Assembly (NCBI GenBank): GCA_016282685.1
Contig: JAEELM010000046.1
Span: 1 to 49,585 of the forward strand
DNA from: Elusimicrobiaceae bacterium
Lineage (GTDB): Bacteria > Elusimicrobiota > Elusimicrobia > Elusimicrobiales > Elusimicrobiaceae
DNA: 49,585 nucleotides
Direction of reading: 5' to 3'
The notes under the pieces: model-generated
Databases searched by the model: none
What the model saw: only the letters and a program-made list of their open reading frames with translations
Told to the model about the DNA's origin: nothing
Shown: piece after piece, positions 7,954-16,097 of the stretch
How positions within the stretch are numbered: position 1 is the stretch's first letter
Layout: each line of letters starts with the position of its first letter
Position numbers and translations under genes: made by a program

Positions 7954-9312
7954 ATGAGTGAAAATAATCCGTTGCCTGTTTCTTCTGCTGTAACTACCAA
8001 TCAAAATACGAATGATAAAAAATCATCTACTCAAGGTGTGGCTACAAGTACATCTGCGACCAAAACGCCGCAGGAAGTAACTGCCGCTGTCAATGCAGTG
8101 GGAAAAAACAAAAATCCATTTTTAGTAGAAGTTCCTGCAGTTCCCACGCAGGAAGGCCCCATGGGGATTCGTTTCGATTTTAATGATGGGGCGCGCGTAT
8201 TATTACCCAAAGGGAAATGGCATGTGCAAATTGAAGATGATGAGACGGATAACATTATCTTTGCTTGTGATGCGGATGAAGGCTGGGTGTTGAGCACAAA
8301 AAAATATTATGTTCCTTTCCGTATCCGTGTGTGGATTCGCGGTGAAAAAGAACCCGTGTTAAATCATACGCTGGACTTAAAAGGAAAAGAAGTACAGCTT
8401 AAATTCCCCGTCGGCACATTGGGGGATACCATTGGTTGGATGACCTATGCGCATCGCTTTCAAGAAAAACATGCGTGTGTGGCTGAAATAACAATGGCAC
8501 ACAATATGGCCGAAATTTTTGAGGCCCAATATCCTAATTTGTTTTTTACACATTTACCGGGGAAACCCCGCTTTACTAAGCCCTACGCCAGTTATATGTT
8601 GGGGTTGTTTTTTCGCGAAGATGTAAATAATCAACCTATTGATTTTCGCAAAGTAGGGTTGCACCGAACGGCCGGATTTATTCTGGGAGTAGATCCGCGT
8701 GAAGAAGCCCCCCGTGTAAAATTGGGAAGTAAACGTAAAATTAAAGAGCGTTATGTGTGTATTGCTACCAAGGCCAGTTCGCAAGCCAAAATGTGGAACA
8801 ACGGTTTTGGGTGGGAACAAGTGGTGCATTATTTAAAAGATTTGGGTTACCGCGTTTTATGTATCGATAAAGAAGCAGTAACCGGTTCCAATTTTACGTG
8901 GAACCGTATGCCCCACGAAGCAGAAGATTTTACCGGTCCAAAACCGTTGCAGGAGCGCATTGAACTGTTGGAACATGCCGATTTCTTCATTGGATTGGGA
9001 TCAGGGCTTTCGTGGCTGGCATGGTGCACGCATGTGCCGGTTGTTTTAATTAGCGGATTTTCATTGCCCATGTGTGAGTTTTACACACCTTACCGCGTAT
9101 TTAATTCTCACGGTTGTAATGGTTGTTGGGATGACGTGCATTGCAATTTTGACCATTACGATTATTTTTGGTGCCCCAAATTTAAAGGCACAGACCGCCA
9201 ATTTGAATGTACCCGTTTGATTACAGGCAAACAAGTTATCAGACATATTCAACAACTTATGAAGGACTATCATTTAAGTGCCCCGAAGAAAGAAAAAAAG
9301 GAGAGAAAATAA
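7954..9312 (+). CDS. BAHT-family autotransporter protein O-heptosyltransferase (TibC/Aah-like)
   Basis: 452 residues from the ATG preceded by GGAAAGAATT; an in-frame ATG 12 bases upstream and a TTG further up lack a ribosome site. After a Ser/Thr-rich N-terminal stretch, the segment RFDFNDGARVLLPKG opens the conserved region characteristic of TibC/Aah-type strand-loop-strand O-heptosyltransferases. The GT-B-like C-terminal half includes HADFFIGLGSGLSWLAW. A metal-finger motif is intact: Cys388-x2-Cys391-x15-Cys407-x11-Cys419, matching the four-Cys iron finger known in TibC except for a shorter last spacing. By family knowledge the enzyme works in the cytoplasm, transferring heptose from ADP-heptose to Ser in autotransporter repeats before export. 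Its stop overlaps the autotransporter start (TAATG), so enzyme and substrate are translationally coupled. ADP-heptose synthesis genes are not in the window. Confidence 0.93.
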   Translation: MSENNPLPVSSAVTTNQNTNDKKSSTQGVATSTSATKTPQEVTAAVNAVGKNKNPFLVEVPAVPTQEGPMGIRFDFNDGARVLLPKGKWHVQIEDDETDNIIFACDADEGWVLSTKKYYVPFRIRVWIRGEKEPVLNHTLDLKGKEVQLKFPVGTLGDTIGWMTYAHRFQEKHACVAEITMAHNMAEIFEAQYPNLFFTHLPGKPRFTKPYASYMLGLFFREDVNNQPIDFRKVGLHRTAGFILGVDPREEAPRVKLGSKRKIKERYVCIATKASSQAKMWNNGFGWEQVVHYLKDLGYRVLCIDKEAVTGSNFTWNRMPHEAEDFTGPKPLQERIELLEHADFFIGLGSGLSWLAWCTHVPVVLISGFSLPMCEFYTPYRVFNSHGCNGCWDDVHCNFDHYDYFWCPKFKGTDRQFECTRLITGKQVIRHIQQLMKDYHLSAPKKEKKERK

Positions 9313-12300
9313 TGTCCAAACGTACCCCCAAAAACGAAAACATTTATTCCAGCGCCTACGTTCAAGCATTAGAACAACAATACTGTTCTAGCTGCAGTGC
9401 GGCGGTAGTTAGTTCCTGTTGTGTGTCCAGCCATGGGTTGGGATATCGGGTAATGTCGCGCATTTATGACGGGGGACGACGCGTGATTTATACGGCCACA
9501 GTGGGGGCAATGTTGACCAATAATATGATATTGCCTGCACAAGGTGCAACTTATACAGTGGCTGCCGAAGAAGAAGTCCAAGGAATGAAAATAGGTACGG
9601 GGAGTGAATATCAAACTCTCGAAGTATATGGTAGCACCTTAAGTACGGGGATAGATAGCGGTGGTGAAGAGAACGTTTATAATGGCGGGGTTGCCACATC
9701 AACCAGAATGGCTAATGGTGGTCTTCAAACAATTTTCAACGGTGGGAAAGCCTATGGAGCAATAGCCCATACGGCTGGTGTTCAGCACATACGCAATGGG
9801 GGGTCGGCATTTGACACCGTTGTACAGATAAATGGTGGACAAGTAGTACACAGCAATGGTACCGCGATTAATACCTCGTTGGCCGGCAATTCCGTGACGT
9901 ATCAAATCATAAGCAACGGGGGCGTGGCCTACGGAACAGTTACAACTTCGAACACGTTTGGAATGGCGAATGGATTAGGCGGAACACAATACGTCTACGA
10001 AGGCGGGAAAGCCTATGATACGACGCTTAATGAGAGCGGTAAACAGACTGTGAATGCAGGAGGATCTGCTTGGAATACGGTTGTTAATTCCGGTGGGGTC
10101 CAACGTGTAATGGGGTACGTTTCTACCGTAACAGTAAACGGTTCAGGGCAACAACACATTGCTAATGGTGGTTCTGCCTATGAAACGGAAATAAATTTTG
10201 GCTCACAGATTGTTTCCTCGGGAGGAAGCGCTTTTGACACTACCATCAATAATGGCGGCTCTCAAATGATTAAAGAAGGCGGCCTGGCCACTGACACGGT
10301 TATTTCTAACGGTGGCTCACAAATTGTTTCTAGCGGTGGTGTAGTAAGTTATACGACGGTATCTTCCGGCGGTACGCAAACAATTTTGGCTTATGGTTCC
10401 GCTGATTATACAACCGTAAAAGAATCCGGTGTCCAGTCTGTAATGTCTGCGGGTGTTGTTACCAATAACGTAATTGAAAGTGGTGGTTCCCAGTGGGTAG
10501 CATCCGGTGGTGTTGTAAACGGCCAAACGATTGAGTCGGGTGGTTGGCAAACGATTTCCGGCGGTGGTTCAGCCAGTGAGCAAGATATCTACGGTACGGT
10601 AACGGTAGAAGAAGGCGCCACGGCGGAAAATGGATGGATTCATGCCGGTGGTGTACAAAATGTATCCGGTACGGCCAACGATATGGTTGCGTTTGGAAGC
10701 GGTGAAGGAAAAGATCCCGGTACACAAAACGTATGGGGAGAGACGAACCGAACTGTTTTGTTAGGCGGTTGGCAAAATGTATATCAAGATGGGGTTGCCA
10801 ATCGTACGAGTATCTTTTCCGAAGGAAAACAGGTTATTTACGCAGGTGGTTTTGCAAACAATACGTTCATCGGGAGCGGTGGGCAACAACATGTTTCTAA
10901 TGGTGGCGTTGCCAGTAGTACTCAAATTGCCAGCGACGGACAGCAACATATCTTTGATGGCGGATTAGCTAACGCTACGGTTATCTCTTCAGGAGGCCAA
11001 CAGCATATTTCTCAAGGTGGCACGGCTAATAATACCATTGTTTCCAACGTTGGGAACCAATATATTTCCAATGGAGGAACAGCGACTGATACTCTCCTCA
11101 TTAGTGGAGGCCAACAGCACGTGTACAACGGTGGTATAGCCGACGATACAAAAATATCCGGTGATGGCCAACAAAATATATTTGACGGCGGTATAGCCAA
11201 CAATACGCAAATTTCCGAGGGCGGTCAACAGCACATATCTGAAGGTGGTTTGGCCAGCAATACACAAATTTCCGAGGGTGGCCAACAACACGTCTTCGAA
11301 GGCGGTATAGCCGACGATACACAAATCTCCAATGGCGGTCAACAACACGTATCTGAAGGCGGTTTGGCCAGCAATACACAAATTTCCGAGGGTGGCCAAC
11401 AACACGTCTCCGAAGGTGGCGTAGCCGACGATACACAAATTTCAGCGGGTGGACAACAATATGTTTACAGCGGTGGTGTAGTGAGCAATACAACTGTATC
11501 TGCTTACGGCTCGCAATATATTTACGGTGGCGGTTCGGCTGATTCTACCACCGTACAAAGAAACGGAAGCCAATGGGTTTATGACAGTGGGGTTGTCACG
11601 AACAACGTAATTGAAGCCGGCGGTTCTCAGTGGGTAGAATCGGGCGGTGTTGTAAACGGCCAAATAATCGAAGAAGGCGGTTGGCAAACGATTTCCAGCG
11701 GTGGTTCAGTCAGTGATCAAGATATCTACGGTACGGTAACGGTAGATGAAGGGGGCACTGTAGAAAACGGAAGGATTCATGCCGGTGGTGTACAAAATGT
11801 ATCCGGTACGGCCAACGATATGGTTGCATTGGCAAGCAGTGAAGGAAAAGATCCCGGCACACAAAATGTATGGGGAGAGACCAACCGAACTATTTTGTCC
11901 GGCGGTTTGCAAAATGTGTATTCCGGCGGCGTAGCCAATAATACAGAGATTTTAAGCGACGGAAAACAAATTGTCTATGCGTCGGCTACAGCGAATAGCA
12001 CTACGATTTCTGCAGGAGGAGAACAACACATATCTTCCGGCGGCGTAGCCAATAATACAGAGATTTTAAGCGACGGAAAACAAATTGTCTATGCGTCGGG
12101 TGTAGCAAATAACACCATGATTTATGAAGGAGGAGAACAACACGTTTCCTCCGGCGGTTTAGTTAATGAAACAGGCGTTTTATCAGGTGGAAAACAAATT
12201 ATTTATGAATCGGGTGTAGCAAGCATCACTGTTGTTATCTCCGGTGGAGAACAACATGTCTCTAGCGGCGGTCTAGCCAAGAATACAGGAGCTTTTGAAG

Positions 12301-14675
12301 GCGGACAAGTATTTGTGTCAGACGGTGGAAAAACCATGAATACAATAGTATCCTCCGGTGGAAAAGAAAATGTACTTTCGGGCGGAAGTTCGTTTCAGAC
12401 ATGGCTTTTTGGAGGCGCCGAACAAAATATTTATAATGGCGGTGTTGCCGATGGGACCGAAATGAAAACCGGTACGCAGAATATTTTTGAAGGGGGACAA
12501 GCTCTCAATGCCCTCTTACAAGGTGGTACACAGAATATATATGCGGGTGGTTCTGCTATTGATGATTACGTAATGGCGGGAACAGTTAATCTCTACGAAG
12601 GCGGCGTATTGAGTAATCTGACTGCTGACGAAAGTATATTGAATATCCTGGGTGGGGATAATACGTTAAGCGGAAATATAAATTTGGGGCATGGTACGCT
12701 TAATATGAACCAAGGAAACATCAATACGCTAACGGCCGGAAATCTATCTCTTACCGGTGATATAAATATGGACGTTGACCTGGAAAACCAGACGGCAGAC
12801 CAGCTGAACATTGAAAGCTCCTATTCTGGAAATGCTGTTTTGCATTTAACCAACGTAGCCGAAGGGACAGACGCAACTTCCGGTGACGGTATTAAACTTG
12901 TAGATTTTGCCGATGACGCTACCGTAAACGGTTCGTTTACATTGGCTGGCGGTAGATGGGACGAAGGCGCCTATGAATATATGCTGTACCAGGGAGGTGA
13001 AGACGGAACGGGCAACGATTATTACTTGCGCAGCAATGGCAAACTTAGTGATATTTTTAAAACAATGTTAAATATTCCCGTATTAAACGTTGTCATTGCC
13101 CAAACCGGTATGAATTCCTTACAACGCAGAATGGGTGATCTGCGCCGTATGGGACCTACGGATACTACCAACGGCGTATGGTTACGCAGTTATTACAAAG
13201 ACATGACTGTTAAAGATTTAATCAAAACAGATATGAATTTGTTTGGCGCAGAATTGGGGTATGATTGGTTATTTAATGCAGAAGAACCAAACAAAATATA
13301 CGCAGGGTTGTTACTTGGATTTGTAAACGCCCCCAATATCAGAACCAAAAAAGAAAATGGTGCTTACGAAAGCGGAACGGGATATGCACCGAGCATAGGT
13401 GTGTATGCCACATTACTCAATGAAAAAGGATGGTTCGTTGATTTGGCTGCGCGTAATTTCTGGACTAAATTGGATATGACCAACCATTCCAGCCTGGGTA
13501 CACCGCTTGTTTATAAACCCAAACGCAATATTTTTGCGGTTAGTGCGGAAGCGGGTAAGAGTATTGAAAATCAAACGTCCGGCGGTAATTATACGCGTAT
13601 TGAACCTAAGTTGGAAATAACGTATATGAGAGCTGCCAAGTCCAGTGCCAACGTGTCAGAAACGAACAAATTGCTGGAATATGAAGGGGCTAATTACTTG
13701 GATGCTAAAGCAGGTATCCTTTTGGCATACAATCTCAAACGTAAAAACGGACTTTTGTTTGAGCCGTTAATGGAATTTGCCTTACGCTACCAGTTTGTAG
13801 GGAAAGGAGACGTTACCTACGTCGGTGCGACCGAAGAGAGCAACCTGGAGGGGGCAACGGCCGAAGTGAATGCCGGCTTGAATATGCAACTGACCGATAA
13901 TTTGTATTGGTATGCGTTGGGTAGTTATGAAGCCGGAGAAAAAATAAAGGGTTGGGGTGTCCATGCCGGTATACGTTACGCATTTGGAAGACCCGAACGT
14001 TCTTACTTCGGTCCTCAAAAACGAACTAAAATACAACTAGACGATTGGTATCAAATAGAAGGTGAAGAACCACAAACGACGGCAGAACCTCAACAGGCAC
14101 CGACTGTGAAAATTTCCCAGCCGGCAGTTCAGCTGCAAGCAACACCACAACCGGAAGAGGAATCACAGCAACCGAAGATAGTAGTGCAAGAGCGCCCGAA
14201 ACGTAAGGTGCCGGTTGTTCAACCGAGGCCTCAAACCGTTCAAAAGGTTCAACCGACAAATCAGATACGTACGGATCGAACCGTTCAGGTTATACGAACG
14301 GTTAAACAACCGCAACCGATTGAGTCGGTCCAGACACCTACTACTCCGATATTGTCATTGTCGCAAGAAACGCAAACGGATCCAAAACCCAGACGGAATG
14401 TTCAAATGACCCAAACCGTGTTGCGTGCGCGGCCCAGACGGACAACAGGAACAAAGACCGTTGTCTCAACTATGCCGCAAAACACTGGAGTCGGTAAGTA
14501 CACGACTCGGACCGTCACCACAACAACGGTAATACCGGGAGGCCCGCAGGAAGCTCCCAACACGCCCGGTACAGCTGCCGTTGTTCAAACGTATGAGAAT
14601 GGACGAAGGCCGCAGGTAACGGACTTCTCTTACATGCAACAATTAGAACAGCAATGGCATGAAGAGAATAAGTAA
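9312..14675 (+). CDS. Type V autotransporter with strand-loop-strand repeats, probable O-heptosylated adhesin (AIDA/TibA-like)
   Basis: 1787 residues; AAGGAGAG precedes an ATG overlapping the heptosyltransferase stop. Order: an extended N-region with a Cys cluster (Cys25, 28, 36, 37) leading to a signal-like hydrophobic stretch (about 60-85, ending PAQGA); about 97-1097, 19-residue strand-loop-strand repeats of the GGQQHVSxGGxAxxTxI type; about 1110-1260, a pertactin-like autochaperone region (NLSLTGDINMDVDL, ADQLNIES); about 1287-1560, the autotransporter beta-barrel ending in an aromatic strand (GIRYAF). The repeats should form a beta-helix passenger. Unusually, about 210 further residues rich in Pro, Gln, Arg and Thr follow the barrel; most autotransporters end at the barrel. 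The extreme C-terminus (YMQQLEQQW, 1774-1782) resembles the N-terminus (YVQALEQQY, 16-24). Repeat class plus adjacent enzyme make O-heptosylation likely but unproven. Confidence 0.92.
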   Translation: MSKRTPKNENIYSSAYVQALEQQYCSSCSAAVVSSCCVSSHGLGYRVMSRIYDGGRRVIYTATVGAMLTNNMILPAQGATYTVAAEEEVQGMKIGTGSEYQTLEVYGSTLSTGIDSGGEENVYNGGVATSTRMANGGLQTIFNGGKAYGAIAHTAGVQHIRNGGSAFDTVVQINGGQVVHSNGTAINTSLAGNSVTYQIISNGGVAYGTVTTSNTFGMANGLGGTQYVYEGGKAYDTTLNESGKQTVNAGGSAWNTVVNSGGVQRVMGYVSTVTVNGSGQQHIANGGSAYETEINFGSQIVSSGGSAFDTTINNGGSQMIKEGGLATDTVISNGGSQIVSSGGVVSYTTVSSGGTQTILAYGSADYTTVKESGVQSVMSAGVVTNNVIESGGSQWVASGGVVNGQTIESGGWQTISGGGSASEQDIYGTVTVEEGATAENGWIHAGGVQNVSGTANDMVAFGSGEGKDPGTQNVWGETNRTVLLGGWQNVYQDGVANRTSIFSEGKQVIYAGGFANNTFIGSGGQQHVSNGGVASSTQIASDGQQHIFDGGLANATVISSGGQQHISQGGTANNTIVSNVGNQYISNGGTATDTLLISGGQQHVYNGGIADDTKISGDGQQNIFDGGIANNTQISEGGQQHISEGGLASNTQISEGGQQHVFEGGIADDTQISNGGQQHVSEGGLASNTQISEGGQQHVSEGGVADDTQISAGGQQYVYSGGVVSNTTVSAYGSQYIYGGGSADSTTVQRNGSQWVYDSGVVTNNVIEAGGSQWVESGGVVNGQIIEEGGWQTISSGGSVSDQDIYGTVTVDEGGTVENGRIHAGGVQNVSGTANDMVALASSEGKDPGTQNVWGETNRTILSGGLQNVYSGGVANNTEILSDGKQIVYASATANSTTISAGGEQHISSGGVANNTEILSDGKQIVYASGVANNTMIYEGGEQHVSSGGLVNETGVLSGGKQIIYESGVASITVVISGGEQHVSSGGLAKNTGAFEGGQVFVSDGGKTMNTIVSSGGKENVLSGGSSFQTWLFGGAEQNIYNGGVADGTEMKTGTQNIFEGGQALNALLQGGTQNIYAGGSAIDDYVMAGTVNLYEGGVLSNLTADESILNILGGDNTLSGNINLGHGTLNMNQGNINTLTAGNLSLTGDINMDVDLENQTADQLNIESSYSGNAVLHLTNVAEGTDATSGDGIKLVDFADDATVNGSFTLAGGRWDEGAYEYMLYQGGEDGTGNDYYLRSNGKLSDIFKTMLNIPVLNVVIAQTGMNSLQRRMGDLRRMGPTDTTNGVWLRSYYKDMTVKDLIKTDMNLFGAELGYDWLFNAEEPNKIYAGLLLGFVNAPNIRTKKENGAYESGTGYAPSIGVYATLLNEKGWFVDLAARNFWTKLDMTNHSSLGTPLVYKPKRNIFAVSAEAGKSIENQTSGGNYTRIEPKLEITYMRAAKSSANVSETNKLLEYEGANYLDAKAGILLAYNLKRKNGLLFEPLMEFALRYQFVGKGDVTYVGATEESNLEGATAEVNAGLNMQLTDNLYWYALGSYEAGEKIKGWGVHAGIRYAFGRPERSYFGPQKRTKIQLDDWYQIEGEEPQTTAEPQQAPTVKISQPAVQLQATPQPEEESQQPKIVVQERPKRKVPVVQPRPQTVQKVQPTNQIRTDRTVQVIRTVKQPQPIESVQTPTTPILSLSQETQTDPKPRRNVQMTQTVLRARPRRTTGTKTVVSTMPQNTGVGKYTTRTVTTTTVIPGGPQEAPNTPGTAAVVQTYENGRRPQVTDFSYMQQLEQQWHEENK
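10471..10780 (+). repeat. Long intragenic duplication, copy A (partner at 11608)
   Basis: About 300 bases closely match a second copy 1137 bases downstream, including long identical blocks such as GATATCTACGGTACGGTAAC and the stretch encoding HAGGVQNVSGTANDMVA. It is not a simple multiple of the 57-base unit and encodes an irregular module without the regular GGQQH repeats. Confidence 0.85.
11608..11917 (+). repeat. Long intragenic duplication, copy B (partner at 10471)
   Basis: Second copy of the irregular module. It differs from copy A by scattered substitutions without visible indels, so both copies stay in frame. Together they divide the passenger into two similar halves. Confidence 0.85.
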
Positions 14676-14700
14676 GGAAATACCACTTAATTAATTAAAG

Positions 14701-14727
14701 CGCTCTGGAAAATTTCCAGAGCGTTTT
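14701..14727 (+). terminator. Intrinsic terminator after the autotransporter
   Basis: CGCTCTGGAAA/ATTTCCAGAGCG pairs almost perfectly, followed by TTTT, 25 bases after the stop codon. Confidence 0.9.
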
Positions 14728-14785
14728 AATATGGTTACAATATGAATTTTTTAGTTATTGTATGCGTAACCAAATGGCTCAAAAG

Positions 14786-14794
14786 TGCTACAAT
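14786..14794 (+). promoter_or_regulatory. Extended -10 of cinA, abutting the start codon
   Basis: TGC-TACAAT ends six bases before the cinA ATG, so transcription should begin at or next to the A of ATG; no Shine-Dalgarno is present. Confidence 0.65.
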
Positions 14795-14800
14795 ACAAAT

Positions 14801-16033
14801 ATGAAAGCAAGTATTATTACCATTGGGGATGAAATTTTACTCGGTCAAATTTTGGATACAAATTCCTGCTATTTGGCACGTGAATTGGCGCGCGTGGGAG
14901 CGGAAACAATAGAAATGCGTTCCGTTGCAGACACGCATGCTGCTATTTTACATGCAGTGGAGGAAACTTTTCTATCGTCGGATGTTGTATTAGTAACCGG
15001 TGGTTTGGGGCCTACGAAAGATGATATTACCAAGCAAACCTTGGCTGATTATTTTCACACTACTTTAGAGAGAAATGCACAAGCGGAAGAATGGTTGCAA
15101 CTTCTTTTAGCTGCCCAACCGGAGCGGTTAAAAAATCCTTATAACGAATCACAAGTGTTTTTGCCTCGCTGTTGTGTGCCGCTTCGTAACCGCAAAGGAA
15201 CCGCCAGTGGCATGTGGTTTGAAAAAGACGGTAAAATTTTAGTATCTCTTCCGGGGGTTCCGTTTGAAACGGAAACGATTTTTCCGCAAGAAGTATTGCC
15301 ACGTCTCAAAGCCAAGTTTACTTCTCTGAATGTGCGTTATAAAATGCTGACGGTTTATCAAGTGCCGGAGTCTGACATAGCCCAACGGTTGGAAAAATTT
15401 GAAAAATCTTTACCGAATGGGATTTCATTAGCGTATTTGCCTTCTCCGGGTTTTGTGCGTTTGCGTTTAACGGCCAAAACAAATCCTGACGATTTACCTA
15501 TTTTATTTGAACAGTTAAAAAAAGAAATAAGCGATTTTTCTTTTTTGGAAAATACTTCAGAGAAAAACGAAGAAAATATTGCACTGCGGCTGCGCGCCGC
15601 CGGTAAAAAAATTGCCTGTGCGGAAAGTTGCAGTGGGGGGAATATTGCTCATTTAATTACGTCAGTGGCAGGTTCTTCTGCTTATTTTCTGGGAGGAGTC
15701 GTGGCGTATGCAAATGAAGTGAAAACAGCCGTGTTAGGCGTGCGCCCCGAAGATTTGAAACAATATGGTGCTGTCAGCCAAACGGTGGCCTGTCAAATGG
15801 CCCAAGGTGTGCGCAGATTAACAGGAGCTGATTATGCCGTATCCACTACCGGGATTGCCGGCCCTGATGGAGGAACGGCGGAAAAACCGGTTGGCACCAT
15901 CTATATCGGGGTTTCCGGTCCAAACGGAACAACAGCTAAAAAATACTGGTTTGCGCATACGCGTGAGCGAAATATCGGGCGTGCCAGTGTGCAGGCGTTA
16001 GTTGATTTGCTGGCTGAAATAGAAAAGAAATAA
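14801..16033 (+). CDS. cinA: CinA: nicotinamide-nucleotide amidase / competence-damage protein
   Basis: 410 residues from the ATG giving MKASIITIGDEILLGQILDTN, the canonical CinA N-terminus. The N-terminal MoCF-like domain (about 1-170) carries VTGGLGPTKDD. The C-terminal amidase domain (about 250-405) carries ACAESCSGGNIAHLIT and STTGIAGPDGGTAEKPVGT. By family knowledge the C-terminal domain hydrolyses NMN to nicotinate mononucleotide, recycling pyridine nucleotides. It is monocistronic between two terminators. The upstream start at 14762 would place the promoter inside the gene and is rejected. Confidence 0.95.
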   Translation: MKASIITIGDEILLGQILDTNSCYLARELARVGAETIEMRSVADTHAAILHAVEETFLSSDVVLVTGGLGPTKDDITKQTLADYFHTTLERNAQAEEWLQLLLAAQPERLKNPYNESQVFLPRCCVPLRNRKGTASGMWFEKDGKILVSLPGVPFETETIFPQEVLPRLKAKFTSLNVRYKMLTVYQVPESDIAQRLEKFEKSLPNGISLAYLPSPGFVRLRLTAKTNPDDLPILFEQLKKEISDFSFLENTSEKNEENIALRLRAAGKKIACAESCSGGNIAHLITSVAGSSAYFLGGVVAYANEVKTAVLGVRPEDLKQYGAVSQTVACQMAQGVRRLTGADYAVSTTGIAGPDGGTAEKPVGTIYIGVSGPNGTTAKKYWFAHTRERNIGRASVQALVDLLAEIEKK

Positions 16034-16047
16034 TTAGGTTAATAAAA

Positions 16048-16079
16048 AAACCCCTACCTTTATACGGTAGGGGTTTTTT
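16048..16079. terminator. Bidirectional terminator between cinA and the AGCS gene
   Basis: AAACCCCTACC/GGTAGGGGTTT with A-run on the left and TTTTTT on the right serves both convergent genes. Confidence 0.9.
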
Positions 16080-16097
16080 ATTGTGTTTCAAATCGCA

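Larger units (their letters stand above)
9600..12600 (+). repeat. Coding array of 57-bp (19-codon) strand-loop-strand repeats
   Basis: The passenger is built from degenerate 57-bp units encoding a GGxQxVxxGGxAxxTxI core. In the most regular part (about 10,900-11,480) units alternate, giving a 114-bp higher-order period. One block of about 49 bases beginning at 11247 recurs at 11361, and a 65-base block at 11921 recurs exactly at 12035. Both are 114 bases apart, showing recent duplication of two-unit blocks. Confidence 0.9.

Noticed and set aside
10989-11438. 149-codon minus-strand frame within the autotransporter
   Set aside because: It is the antisense shadow of the repeat array (itself periodic); no ribosome site or plausible product.
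10900-11480. CRISPR-like periodicity
   Set aside because: The 57-base repeats are continuous, in frame and coding for GGQQH-type units; there are no unique spacers.
7600-14730. Glycosylation cassette as an integrated island at tRNA-Arg
   Set aside because: The cassette lies on the 5' side of the tRNA, there is no integrase, and I see no duplicated tRNA 3' end; integration at this tRNA is not supported.
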